Source: CAYPHJ01 sp964410485
Lineage (GTDB): Bacteria > Desulfobacterota > Binatia > UBA9968
DNA length: 33,055 nucleotides
NCBI GenBank assembly: GCA_964410485.1
Contig: CAYPHJ010000047.1
Location: 1-33,055 of the forward strand
Direction: 5' to 3'
The notes under the pieces were generated by a model, which saw only the letters and a list, made by a program, of their open reading frames with translations, was not told the origin of the DNA and ran no database searches. Below, in pieces: positions 23,100-30,334 of this stretch. Positions within the stretch are counted from its first letter, which is position 1, and each line of letters opens with the position of its first letter. The translations under genes were made by a program, and so were the position numbers.

Positions 23100-24065
23100 T
23101 CAATCAATACGGGCGGTATAATCTTTAGCTCCTTTCAGCTCTTTATCCAGGAAGCTTTTCAACTTTTTTTTGACGCGCTCTTCTATTTGCCGCACCCGTT
23201 CCCTGCTGATACCGTATGTTTCGCCGATTTCTCTGAGCGTTAACGGCTCTTCGTTCAGCAACCGTTCCCGGTAGATCGCCAACTCTTTATCCTTGAGGGT
23301 CTTTGCAAACAGCTCCATTTTTTCGCTAATCAATTGCCGATACTGGCTCTCGGCGAACCGCTCTTCCGGATTCTGCTTTTCGTCAGGCAAGAAGTGCAAG
23401 AGTGTCGCCTCGCTATCGTCGCTCATGGGTACGTCCACTGACAAGTCTCGACTCGCCAGGCGCTGCTCCATTTCAATGACCTCGTCTTCCTTCACATTCA
23501 GCCGCTGGGCCAGGAGCTTCGGACCCGGAGTCAATCCTTCCGACTCGATCTTTTCCTTTTCCTTCTGCAAATTAAAAAACAGCTTCCGCTGTGCCTGAGT
23601 AGTACCGATCTTGACCATCCGCCAGTCATTCATAATGTAGCGGATGATATACGCGCGTATCCACCAAACAGCATAGGAAGGGAACCTTACCCCTCTGTAG
23701 GGATCGAAGTTTTTTACGGCCTCCATCAATCCCATGTTTCCTTCCTGGATGAGATCCAAAAGGTTCTTAAAGGCTCGTTGGTACTCGCGCGCGATCATGA
23801 CGACCAGGCGCAGGTTGGCAGTCACAAGCTTATACGCCGCTTCCAGATTACCATATTCCTTGTATTCAACGGCTAGACGGTGTTCCTCTTCCCGACTCAA
23901 CAGGGGAAAACGCCGGATTTCGGTCAAATAGCGCTGCAGCGGATCGTAGCGAACCAGCGCCTTTGCCGACTCCGGCTTTTCGGTGTCGTCGGCGTCAAGT
24001 GCCTTTGTGGAATCGACCTCCGGAAGCGAGATATCGATTTCTGGCTTCTTTATTTCTTCTGCCAT
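23100..24065 (-). CDS. rpoH: RpoH-type RNA polymerase sigma factor
   Basis: Sigma-70 family factor of 321 residues. Region 1.2: DPLQRYLTEIRRFPLLSREE. Region 2: ANLRLVVMIAREYQRAF, LLDLIQEGNMGLMEAVKNFD and VRFPSYAVWWIRAYIIRYIM. The RpoH-like segment TTQAQRKLFFNLQKEKEKI (the RpoH box region) and region 4 LTLREIGETYGISRERVRQI are clear. The Gln-rich TTQAQRKLFFNL motif supports sigma-32 rather than a primary factor, which would have a long region 1.1. RpoH usually controls heat-shock and envelope protein-quality genes. It is followed by the SRPBCC gene after 100 bases and preceded by rpoZ. Confidence 0.9.
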   Translation of the reverse strand: MAEEIKKPEIDISLPEVDSTKALDADDTEKPESAKALVRYDPLQRYLTEIRRFPLLSREEEHRLAVEYKEYGNLEAAYKLVTANLRLVVMIAREYQRAFKNLLDLIQEGNMGLMEAVKNFDPYRGVRFPSYAVWWIRAYIIRYIMNDWRMVKIGTTQAQRKLFFNLQKEKEKIESEGLTPGPKLLAQRLNVKEDEVIEMEQRLASRDLSVDVPMSDDSEATLLHFLPDEKQNPEERFAESQYRQLISEKMELFAKTLKDKELAIYRERLLNEEPLTLREIGETYGISRERVRQIEERVKKKLKSFLDKELKGAKDYTARID

Positions 24066-24090
24066 GAGGCGTAAGCGCGGTTAAGAAAAC

Positions 24091-24118
24091 TCCTTGCTGC
24101 ACTATCGTCAGGCAAGGA
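24091..24118 (-). terminator. Possible terminator or attenuator between rpoZ and rpoH
   Basis: On the minus strand TCCTTGC and GCAAGGA form a 7-bp stem with a 14-base loop, followed by GTTTTCTT. It lies in the 119-base gap upstream of the rpoH start. The large loop makes it uncertain; a thermosensor-like role is only a thought. Confidence 0.35.
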
Positions 24119-24184
24119 ATCAAACGTAAAAAAGGCGACCAGCAGAATTGCCAAGCTGGAGATATGCACGGACCGTAGTCCGCT

Positions 24185-24379
24185 TTAGGACTTGGGAGAA
24201 GCTTTTCTAACTTTGCCTTCTGCGATCTCCCTAAGCGCAACAACGACTTCTCGATTGTCGGACTCTATCAGCGGCTTCGCCCCCTTGAAAAGCTGCCTGG
24301 CGCGCTTGGATGCAAGCATAACCAGTTCAAAACGATTGGAAACGTTTCGCAAACAGTCTTCTACCGTGATACGGGACAT
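24185..24379 (-). CDS. rpoZ: RNA polymerase omega subunit
   Basis: A 64-residue protein beginning MSRITVEDCLRNVSNRFELV with ASKRARQLFKG and NREVVVALREIAEGKV, the omega signature. It stabilises beta-prime in the core enzyme. The start at 24379 is set by AGGGGAG four bases upstream; the open frame to 24442 has no family resemblance. The C-terminus is short, as in many bacterial omegas. It lies upstream of the sigma factor gene on the same strand and is divergent from the ferritin-like gene. Confidence 0.92.
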   Translation of the reverse strand: MSRITVEDCLRNVSNRFELVMLASKRARQLFKGAKPLIESDNREVVVALREIAEGKVRKASPKS

Positions 24380-24549
24380 AGAACTCCCCTGACACCAATT
24401 TTCACAATTCAAACAGATTTCGGTTTGGCAGTCAATGAACAACCGGCCCGGAGTATTGGTGTAGCGGGGAATGGAGCGCTCCAGTTTCCCACTGCTTGAC
24501 AGGGGCGTGGCCAGACCTTACCTTCTTGTCGGCCGTCCGATCTGTGTTT

Positions 24550-25041
24550 ATGTCCACGCTACTGAGAACCGTACTGGAAATACTGGTACCCGAGCGCATG
24601 GAAGATTCGCCTGCACGCTTTTTGACATCCGTCGAAGCACTAACAACCATTTACTCCAGCCTGATCCAGCTCGCCGGTCAAATCGAAGCCCATGCCGATT
24701 CCGCGCCGTACCCACACGTCGCCTCCCGCCTACGACAGATCGCCCGCGAGAAGGAAAACAATGCCGCAACGTTGAAACAACGTATACAGCGGCTGGGAGG
24801 ATGGGTTGGTGAAGCCTCCCCGATGCCAATTAGTGGTAAGAACCACTGGCAACGACTGATGAAAGATTTAGACCGGCAACGAGAGCTGGAATACCTTCTC
24901 TCTATCCACGAGCCGCGTCTCATCACAGAGTCCCCGGAATTGGCGGAGACATTGCGACAATTGAGAGCCGGTGAGGCGACCCATCGGCGGGCTTTGATGC
25001 AGCTGGTCGCGGTTGCTGACCCTCAGGCTTCACAAACGTGA
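24550..25041 (+). CDS. Ferritin-like helical protein (hypothetical)
   Basis: About 163 residues from ATG 24550 (MSTLLRTVLEILVPERMEDS). Long amphipathic helices dominate: SVEALTTIYSSLIQLAGQIE, SRLRQIAREKENNAATLKQR, WQRLMKDLDRQRELEYLL and LRQLRAGEATHRRALMQLV. The pattern, with Glu and His at helix-facing positions, resembles a four-helix ferritin/rubrerythrin-type bundle, but the paired ExxH motifs are not clear, so metal binding is uncertain. The frame is open from 24496; the ATG at 24550 starts the first helix. It is divergent from rpoZ and has no obvious operon partner. Confidence 0.6.
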   Translation: MSTLLRTVLEILVPERMEDSPARFLTSVEALTTIYSSLIQLAGQIEAHADSAPYPHVASRLRQIAREKENNAATLKQRIQRLGGWVGEASPMPISGKNHWQRLMKDLDRQRELEYLLSIHEPRLITESPELAETLRQLRAGEATHRRALMQLVAVADPQASQT

Positions 25042-25130
25042 TCCGATCAGCGGTCACAGTGTGGTGAAATTGCAAGAACTCTAGCGGAAATTGGTCGGCG
25101 GGAATCGTCAGGCCAAATTCACTGCCCTGA

Positions 25131-25337
25131 CTAATGTTCGATTTCCTTACAGGTCCTAGTTTTTGCAAATGCCATATCAAGAGCTATACCAGTGACAATG
25201 GCCTGCCAGGCTTCATCTTCTGATAAGCTTTTCTCCTTGAATGAACGCCACAGGTAGATGATTTCTTCCTCAGTGACACTTTCGAAGAGGTCTTGGTCCC
25301 GTTCCTCATCGAATCGAGGGACTGGATTGTATCGCAT
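25131..25337 (-). CDS. Small acidic hypothetical protein
   Basis: A 68-residue frame, MRYNPVPRFDEERDQDLFES, with helical Trp/Phe-containing segments (EEEIIYLWRSFKEKSLSEDE) and an alternating hydrophobic end. No ribosome binding site is seen, and no family is recognised. Its acidic, helix-rich composition makes coding plausible. It stands alone between the ferritin-like gene and ridA; the flanking gaps to 25550 hold nothing else I can support. Confidence 0.35.
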   Translation of the reverse strand: MRYNPVPRFDEERDQDLFESVTEEEIIYLWRSFKEKSLSEDEAWQAIVTGIALDMAFAKTRTCKEIEH

Positions 25338-25550
25338 AGGGTTACCAACCCGTTTGTTTTTGACCGAGATAAAAGCAAAGTGGGTGCCATATTTGATAAC
25401 CGCCTGAAATCCTTAGAGCTAAGGTTCCGTAGACGGTCGCCGAACGTGCAAATTGACGGAAATAATTGTCCCGAATGGCGTAAAATGGCGACACGAAACG
25501 TTACACAGACCACGAAAACAGGACGCGCACCAAAACCACTTTCATGCGCC

Positions 25551-25955
25551 CTAATCGATCACCGCCAGGCCCGAAATCTCGACCATGCAGTCCGGATTGT
25601 AGAGACTCTTTACCTCCACAAGCGTTATTGCAGGAAAGTGTTTGCCGAACAATTCGCGATAGGCAGTTCCAATAGGTTGTTTGTTCGCCAAATAAGCTTT
25701 CAAATCAGTGACATAGATGGTCAGGACCGCGTAATGACTGGTATTTCCTCCGGCAGCCTCGACGGCTGTTTTGAGGTTATGCAGTACTTGAATGAACTGC
25801 ACGAGAAAATCATCTTGCCCAACCACCTGCCCGTCAGCATCAAAGGGAGCTTGTCCGGCGACGTGGATTACTTTCCCACCAGCGCTGAGGACAGCTAAAT
25901 GCGAATAACCGACGGGACGTTCAAGCCCTTGCGGGTTGAGCAACTGAAATGGCAT
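25551..25955 (-). CDS. RidA/YjgF-family protein without the catalytic arginine
   Basis: A 134-residue member of the Rid superfamily: YSHLAVLSAGGKVIHVAGQ at the N-terminus, QFIQVLHNLKTAVEAAGG in the middle helix and the C-terminal strand MVEISGLAVI. RidA enzymes hydrolyse reactive enamines using an Arg in PARxxV; here the equivalent reads HFPAITLVEVKSL, so Ile replaces Arg and imine deaminase activity is unlikely. Such non-catalytic Rid branches often sit in catabolic clusters. GAGGGAA precedes the ATG at 25955. It is 25 bases downstream of the LLM oxidoreductase, in the same run. Confidence 0.9.
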   Translation of the reverse strand: MPFQLLNPQGLERPVGYSHLAVLSAGGKVIHVAGQAPFDADGQVVGQDDFLVQFIQVLHNLKTAVEAAGGNTSHYAVLTIYVTDLKAYLANKQPIGTAYRELFGKHFPAITLVEVKSLYNPDCMVEISGLAVID

Positions 25956-25980
25956 GTAATTTCCCTCTTTTTACCGATTC

Positions 25981-27003
25981 TCAGTTTTTGCCGAATTGAG
26001 CTCTTGGGATCTTGGGCCATCTCACGATGAAGCTGCTGATTTCGTCTACCACATCAGCCGAGGCCGCCACGTAAGGCAGAATAACTCGCGTGGCACCTGC
26101 CTGCTCGTAAGGCCTCAGCTGGTCGATCACCTCATTGATCGACGTTGCCGCCACGAGTGGCAGGCCTTTGAACAAGGGATCCGTAATAAGCTGGCGCGCC
26201 GCGTGAAAGCCGCCAGTCTTCCAGGCTTCGCGCATCGCCTCAATCTCCGCTCCAAATCCCATTCTTGCCAACAGGTCGCGGTAATAATCAGCGAGCGCAT
26301 AATAGGTCAGCGCATGACTCAAAGCCTCCCGCGCTGCTCCGTAGGTAGGCGCTATGGAGCAGCGCACTTTACAAATAATTTCGATCTTATTCGGATCCTT
26401 CCCGGCTTCCTGAGCTCCTGATCGCACATCCTCGACAATACGGCGGATTTCTCGGGGATTGGCCATGTTGATGAGTATTCCATCGGAAATGCTTCCGGCG
26501 AGGCGGCTCATCTTTGGACCAAAGGCTGCTAGAAAGACCGGGATATGGGTGGTACCCGGTCTGAATGCCATCTTAAACCCGTGAGAACGATAATACGCCC
26601 CTTCGTAATCAACTTTCTCACCGGCCATGGCCCGTCGCACAATTTCCAAATATTCCCGAATACGTCCCACAGGACGGTCCATGGTAAGACCATGCCAGCG
26701 GGCAATTGTCGGGTTTGAAACCCCAATACCCAAAAACAATCGTCCCCGCGAAAGCTCGTTTAGGCCCGCAGCCTGAAGCGCGAGCGTGGCCGGCGTTCTA
26801 CCTAAAACGTGGTACACGGCGGAGCCTATTCGGATACGCTCCGTTACCGCCGCAACGGCACTGAGCATCACCGTTGGGTCTTTATTGTTCGCTTCACCGC
26901 CCCAGACGCAGCCAAAACCATGGGTCTCCGCCAGGCGAGCCAATTCGGGGATTGAGTCCAGAGGAAGCTGGGCACCGGAGTTGAACTCGATGTCGATTAG
27001 CAT
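25981..27003 (-). CDS. LLM-class flavin-dependent oxidoreductase
   Basis: A 340-residue luciferase-like monooxygenase or F420-dependent oxidoreductase. Family features: RLAETHGFGCVWGGEANNKD near the start, the VTERIRIGSAVYHVLGRTPA and NELSRGRLFLGIGVSN strands, FRPGTTHIPVFLAAFGPKM and SDGILINMANP, and the C-terminal LRPYEQAGATRVILPYVAAS. Flavin choice (FMN or F420) and substrate are not readable. No Shine-Dalgarno precedes ATG 27003; instead a large inverted repeat ends ten bases upstream. Its partners RidA and the TPP decarboxylase suggest a keto- or sulfo-acid pathway. Confidence 0.9.
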   Translation of the reverse strand: MLIDIEFNSGAQLPLDSIPELARLAETHGFGCVWGGEANNKDPTVMLSAVAAVTERIRIGSAVYHVLGRTPATLALQAAGLNELSRGRLFLGIGVSNPTIARWHGLTMDRPVGRIREYLEIVRRAMAGEKVDYEGAYYRSHGFKMAFRPGTTHIPVFLAAFGPKMSRLAGSISDGILINMANPREIRRIVEDVRSGAQEAGKDPNKIEIICKVRCSIAPTYGAAREALSHALTYYALADYYRDLLARMGFGAEIEAMREAWKTGGFHAARQLITDPLFKGLPLVAATSINEVIDQLRPYEQAGATRVILPYVAASADVVDEISSFIVRWPKIPRAQFGKN

Positions 27004-27012
27004 GAAAAAAAA

Positions 27013-27080
27013 GTTCCAGCGGTTCCAATCGTTCCAGCGGTTTCAGCCGTTGAACCCCCAACTATTGGAACGGCTGGAAC
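27013..27080. repeat. 17-bp inverted repeat and GTTCCAGC tandem units upstream of the LLM gene
   Basis: GTTCCAGCGGTTCCAAT (27013-27029) and ATTGGAACGGCTGGAAC (27064-27080) are inverted with one mismatch and a 34-base loop. Further GTTCCAGCGG and TACTGGAACTG units repeat inside and beside it. It fills the gap between the TPP beta gene and the LLM start, where a ribosome binding site should be. Confidence 0.75.
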
Positions 27081-27101
27081 TACTGGAACTGTTGGATGAA
27101 A

Positions 27102-27713
27102 CTATCCCGACTTATAGCTCGCCGGCAAACTGGTTTTCAGGATCTGTATCTGTTCGGTGTTTTCCACGTACCGGATAAAGCGGTACTTGTTTTCTACCTC
27201 GTCCATGCTGTACGGGGGAACCTCTGCGCGGGCCGTTTCCACTTTCAAGCCGATAAACGTCAATTGATCCCGGCGCAGCGCTTCTGTGCTAACTCGAGCA
27301 AAGGTTTCCTGCGAGTCGGCCCAGCAGGCATTCGTAATTCCCGCCGCCAGGGCTATCCCAACCAGATCAGTTCCGCTTGCAGTCGCCGTTTCGCCGCAAC
27401 CCGAAGCTTCGTACACCTGATTATCAAAAACGATATGAATAAGGTTGGCCGGCTGCATGCGCGCGATCGTGGGTAGTGAACAGAGATTCATGAGCAATGA
27501 GCCGTCGCCGTCGAGCGCAATGACCTTCCGGCGCGGCAAGCCCAGAGCCATTCCCAATGCAATCGACGAGCAGAGTCCCAATGTGCGCACGCGAAAATTG
27601 GCATCACTCGGTCGCAGAGCATTCCATTCCAGGGTTGTCGCTCCCGCGGAGCTCACCACCAGAGCATCTTTTACTTCTGCAGCCAGCACTTTTAAGCAGT
27701 CATACCGTTTCAT
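27102..27713 (-). CDS. Thiamine-diphosphate decarboxylase, beta (C-terminal TPP-binding) subunit
   Basis: A 203-residue protein like ComE, the beta subunit of sulfopyruvate decarboxylase, or the C-terminal half of phosphonopyruvate decarboxylase. Start MKRYDCLKVLAAEV, then VVSSAGATTLEWNAL. The TPP/Mg motif is KVIALDGDGSLLMNLCSLPT (GDGS ... N) with LIHIVFDNQVYEASG. GAGGGAAG stands upstream of ATG 27713. With the alpha subunit gene at 28112-28633 it should form one heteromeric enzyme that decarboxylates a 2-oxo acid bearing a sulfo, phosphono or similar group; the substrate is undetermined. Confidence 0.87.
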   Translation of the reverse strand: MKRYDCLKVLAAEVKDALVVSSAGATTLEWNALRPSDANFRVRTLGLCSSIALGMALGLPRRKVIALDGDGSLLMNLCSLPTIARMQPANLIHIVFDNQVYEASGCGETATASGTDLVGIALAAGITNACWADSQETFARVSTEALRRDQLTFIGLKVETARAEVPPYSMDEVENKYRFIRYVENTEQIQILKTSLPASYKSG

Positions 27714-28111
27714 ACCGCACTTCCCTCGTCGGAGCACACCGATCGGAGGGCCCTGGTCCAACGAGTACATATCAAGACCACGAAGTGTTTCATGATCTTA
27801 CGCACGCCCGCAGAGGATGAAAATGGACGCAGCACATTACCCGAACGCCAATATCGAGAAGGTTCGGCATTCCCTGCCTTCGCTACGCGCTTCGCGCTAC
27901 TCGGGGAATCGGAAGGGGATGCCGTGTTCCCGAGTAGCGATCTTCCGAGATCGCGTATCGAGGGGGAGGCCCTGCGGAGCATACGCGGGTGACCGCTCTG
28001 GGGGCGCTGTCCCTTCACTCCCTCTCCACCCGAATTTTCATAGGAGCACACGAAGGTCCGTACCTCCCGCCCCTGTTCTCGGTTTGCTGCATGTGCCGCC
28101 CTATGTTTAGA
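27714..28111. other. Structured intergenic region between TPP alpha and beta genes
   Basis: No credible gene. It contains nested inverted repeats: CGGCATTCCC (27875-27884) with GGGGATGCCG (27915-27924, one mismatch that forms a G-U pair), and GCTACTCGGGGAA (27896-27908) with TTCCCGAGTAGC (27927-27938, one bulged G). The two pairs interlock in pseudoknot order. A CGCTACGCGCTTCGCGCTAC stretch precedes the second pair. This looks like a dispersed repeat element rather than a spacer. Confidence 0.6.
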
Positions 28112-28633
28112 TCACAGTGCGCCGATCGCGGGCCGCAGGCCGAGAACTTCTTTGGTGAGCAGCAAAGCCACGGGGCGGCGGGAGTCTTCGGCCAAGATCT
28201 GCGCCCTTTTTATGGTCTCCGCCGCTTGAGACGGCTCACGCATGACATAATAACGAATTCGCAGCGCCTGCAGAACCGGTTCAGTCAGGCTACCGGTAGT
28301 GCTAAAAGTGCGGTCCCCGATATCTCCCGCGTAATAGATGAGCAGCAAAAGTGGTATTTCGTACTGCAGCAACGTGCTTACGATACCATTGTTGCTGTTG
28401 AAAAAACCTCCGTTTTGCATGACGAGCGCGCACTTCTTGCCGACGAGGTAAGCTCCGGCACAGATGCCGATCCCCTCTTCTTCCCGGCACAAAGGAACAT
28501 GTGTGAATCCCGCATCCGCGTCGATGACACGGAGCAGCTCTAGCAGATTGATATCCGGCAGGCTTGCCAGAAAATTCACTCCGGCCTGTTTCAGCCCGGA
28601 AATAATCTCTCTTGCCGCGTGCTCGGCGCTCAC
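28112..28633 (-). CDS. Thiamine-diphosphate decarboxylase, alpha (N-terminal Pyr) subunit
   Basis: A 173-residue protein like ComD or the N-terminal half of phosphonopyruvate decarboxylase. The catalytic Glu region reads VPLCREEEGIGICAGAYLVG, followed by CALVMQNGGFFNSNNGIVST and the LLLIYYAGDIGDRT loop, and a C-terminal domain ending RRPVALLLTKEV. The start is GTG 28633 behind GGGGAT. It is upstream of the beta subunit gene on the same strand, but 398 bases apart, unusual for subunits of one enzyme. Confidence 0.87.
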   Translation of the reverse strand: MSAEHAAREIISGLKQAGVNFLASLPDINLLELLRVIDADAGFTHVPLCREEEGIGICAGAYLVGKKCALVMQNGGFFNSNNGIVSTLLQYEIPLLLLIYYAGDIGDRTFSTTGSLTEPVLQALRIRYYVMREPSQAAETIKRAQILAEDSRRPVALLLTKEVLGLRPAIGAL

Positions 28634-28724
28634 TTTGAATCCCCTAATTATTGAGACATTCGCTTATCACCAAACCGGCGGCCGGATCAAGCGACCCCTT
28701 GGCAAAGGCCGGTTAGTAAAAGTG

Positions 28725-28748
28725 GCCATACCGCTTATGGCGTATGGC
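28725..28748. repeat. 7-bp inverted repeat upstream of the TPP alpha gene
   Basis: GCCATAC (28725-28731) and GTATGGC (28742-28748) flank a ten-base loop in the 269-base gap between the divergent TPP alpha and GST genes. It could be an operator or, on the plus strand, a weak hairpin before an ATTTTTTG run. Nothing else in the gap is recognisable. Confidence 0.35.
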
Positions 28749-28902
28749 AATAGCTTATTTTTTGTGGTGAAATGGCCGACATCCGCATCGCAAAACACGT
28801 CCAGGGGAAGATTTTTCCACTGCCGGCTTGGCTTTCCCTTTCGCGGAAATCTTAGTATAAGAATGATCGCCACGGCCAGGCAATGACGGAAGGAGAATCC
28901 AT

Positions 28903-29505
28903 ATGATGAAGCTTTATGATTTCAAATCGTCGCCCAATTGCCAGCGCGTCAAAGTTTTGCTGGAGGAGAAGAAACTACCCTATGAGACGATTCCAATCGA
29001 CCTACGAAATAAAGAGCAAAAGACACCGAATTATCTGAAGATCAATCCCTACGGCAAAGTCCCCTCTCTCGTCGATGGCGACGTGGTTCTCTACGAGAGC
29101 TGCATCATCAATGAATACCTGGAGGAGAAATATCCCAGCCCGCCGCTGCTGCCCGCCGATCCGGCCAAGCGGGCAAAAATTCGCATTCTGATCGACTACG
29201 GGCTGGTTCAGATGGAGAGCGCGTATCAGAAGCTGCGTATGGAATCGATGAAAGACGAGAAAGAAAAAAATCCAGACGTGATTCAATCGGCAAAGGCCGA
29301 GGTCAAACGGCTGTTACAACGGTTCGAAGACGAGATCGGCGAGCAACATTACCTCGCCGGTGATTTTTCTCTGGCCGACGCAGCGTTGATACCCCGATTT
29401 ATCAGGTGTGAGGGTTTTGGTGTTTTACCGGATCCTTCGTTGCCTCGGCTGCGCAATTACATGGAGAGAATGAAACAGCGCCCATCGGTAAAGGCTATTT
29501 TGTAG
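28903..29505 (+). CDS. Glutathione S-transferase
   Basis: A 200-residue GST. The thioredoxin-like N-domain reads KLYDFKSSPNCQRVKVLLEE with the catalytic Ser near residues 9-10, the cis-Pro KINPYGKVPSLVDGD and the glutathione-binding VVLYESCIINEYLEEKYP. The helical C-domain has the capping box AGDFSLADAALIPRF. AAGGAG precedes ATG 28903 (a second ATG follows at once). Sequence style is closest to zeta/beta-like bacterial GSTs used in isomerisation or detoxification. The substrate is unknown; it may serve the adjacent divergent catabolic genes. Confidence 0.92.
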   Translation: MMKLYDFKSSPNCQRVKVLLEEKKLPYETIPIDLRNKEQKTPNYLKINPYGKVPSLVDGDVVLYESCIINEYLEEKYPSPPLLPADPAKRAKIRILIDYGLVQMESAYQKLRMESMKDEKEKNPDVIQSAKAEVKRLLQRFEDEIGEQHYLAGDFSLADAALIPRFIRCEGFGVLPDPSLPRLRNYMERMKQRPSVKAIL

Positions 29506-29530
29506 CCGGTGAGCGGGGGAGCCTGCTGCA

Positions 29531-30334
29531 ATGATTTGCCTGGTCAAGTGCTTTGCCGGCCTGCTTTGCCTTTTCGCGCTGGTTAAGCCTCTAGCGCTGG
29601 ATGCCGCCGAAAACAAAATCATCATCGGCGGCGCTCAGTCCCTTACGTCACTGGCCGATAAATTTTCTGCGCAGTTTCGTCACCGACACCCCGGCATCGA
29701 GATCGACATCCGTCGGTCGAATTCGAATTATGCGATCCAGGCGACGCTCAGGGGCGAGGTTCACATTGGTCTGGTGACTCGCAATCTGAGCCCCGCCGAG
29801 ACAACGGCGCTTTACACGCAGTCTATCGGCCATGACGCAGTGATGATTCTCAGCCACCCCGAGAACCTGGTTGCCAACCTTTCTTTAGACCAGCTTCGCG
29901 GCATTTATCTGGGCAAAATTAACCGGTGGCGGGAAGTGGGCGGCGGCGAGAGCGGCATTGTGCCGCTGACCCGCGAGCCCGGCTCAGCGCTTCATGCGAT
30001 CTTTGCGGACAGACTTTTCGGTAAAGGCAGCTCCAACAAACAAAAAGCTTTCGTCCTGCGCGCCAACAAGGAAAAAGTCTTGAGAACGATCAAGCGGGTG
30101 CGCGGTTCTTTGGGGTACGGCATCGTACGTATAGAGGAGGCGCAGGCGGAAGGAGTTACCGTTTTAGCCATTAACAAATTCCTCCCCACAGCAACCAACC
30201 TTCAGAGCGAGAATTATCCATTGACCAGACCCCATCTTCTCGTCATGAAGTCCCCGCCTGAAGGCCTCATTCGGGAATGGCTAGTGGGATTTGCGAAATT
30301 CACGCAACAAGTCATCGAGTCGCGAAACTCGTAA
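29531..30334 (+). CDS. PstS-like periplasmic binding protein, signalling-operon member
   Basis: A 267-residue exported protein: signal peptide (CFAGLLCLFALVKPLALDA), then a PBP-like fold of the phosphate-binding type: IIIGGAQSLTSLADKFSAQF, a substrate loop GEVHIGLVTRNLSPAE, LDQLRGIYLGKINRWREVGG, PLTREPGSALHAIFADRLFG and the C-terminal RGSLGYGIVRIEE. These match the phosphate-binding PstS/PBP-like domain order. GGGGGAG is upstream of the ATG at 29531. Its stop (TAA) is followed at once by the kinase ATG, so it most likely presents a ligand to the kinase rather than serving transport; no Pst permease is here. Confidence 0.85.
   Translation: MICLVKCFAGLLCLFALVKPLALDAAENKIIIGGAQSLTSLADKFSAQFRHRHPGIEIDIRRSNSNYAIQATLRGEVHIGLVTRNLSPAETTALYTQSIGHDAVMILSHPENLVANLSLDQLRGIYLGKINRWREVGGGESGIVPLTREPGSALHAIFADRLFGKGSSNKQKAFVLRANKEKVLRTIKRVRGSLGYGIVRIEEAQAEGVTVLAINKFLPTATNLQSENYPLTRPHLLVMKSPPEGLIREWLVGFAKFTQQVIESRNS

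Noticed and set aside
27714..28111. A CRISPR array or tRNA in the repeat-rich gap
   Set aside because: The repeats are inverted and unequal with no regular spacers, and no cloverleaf could be folded by eye.
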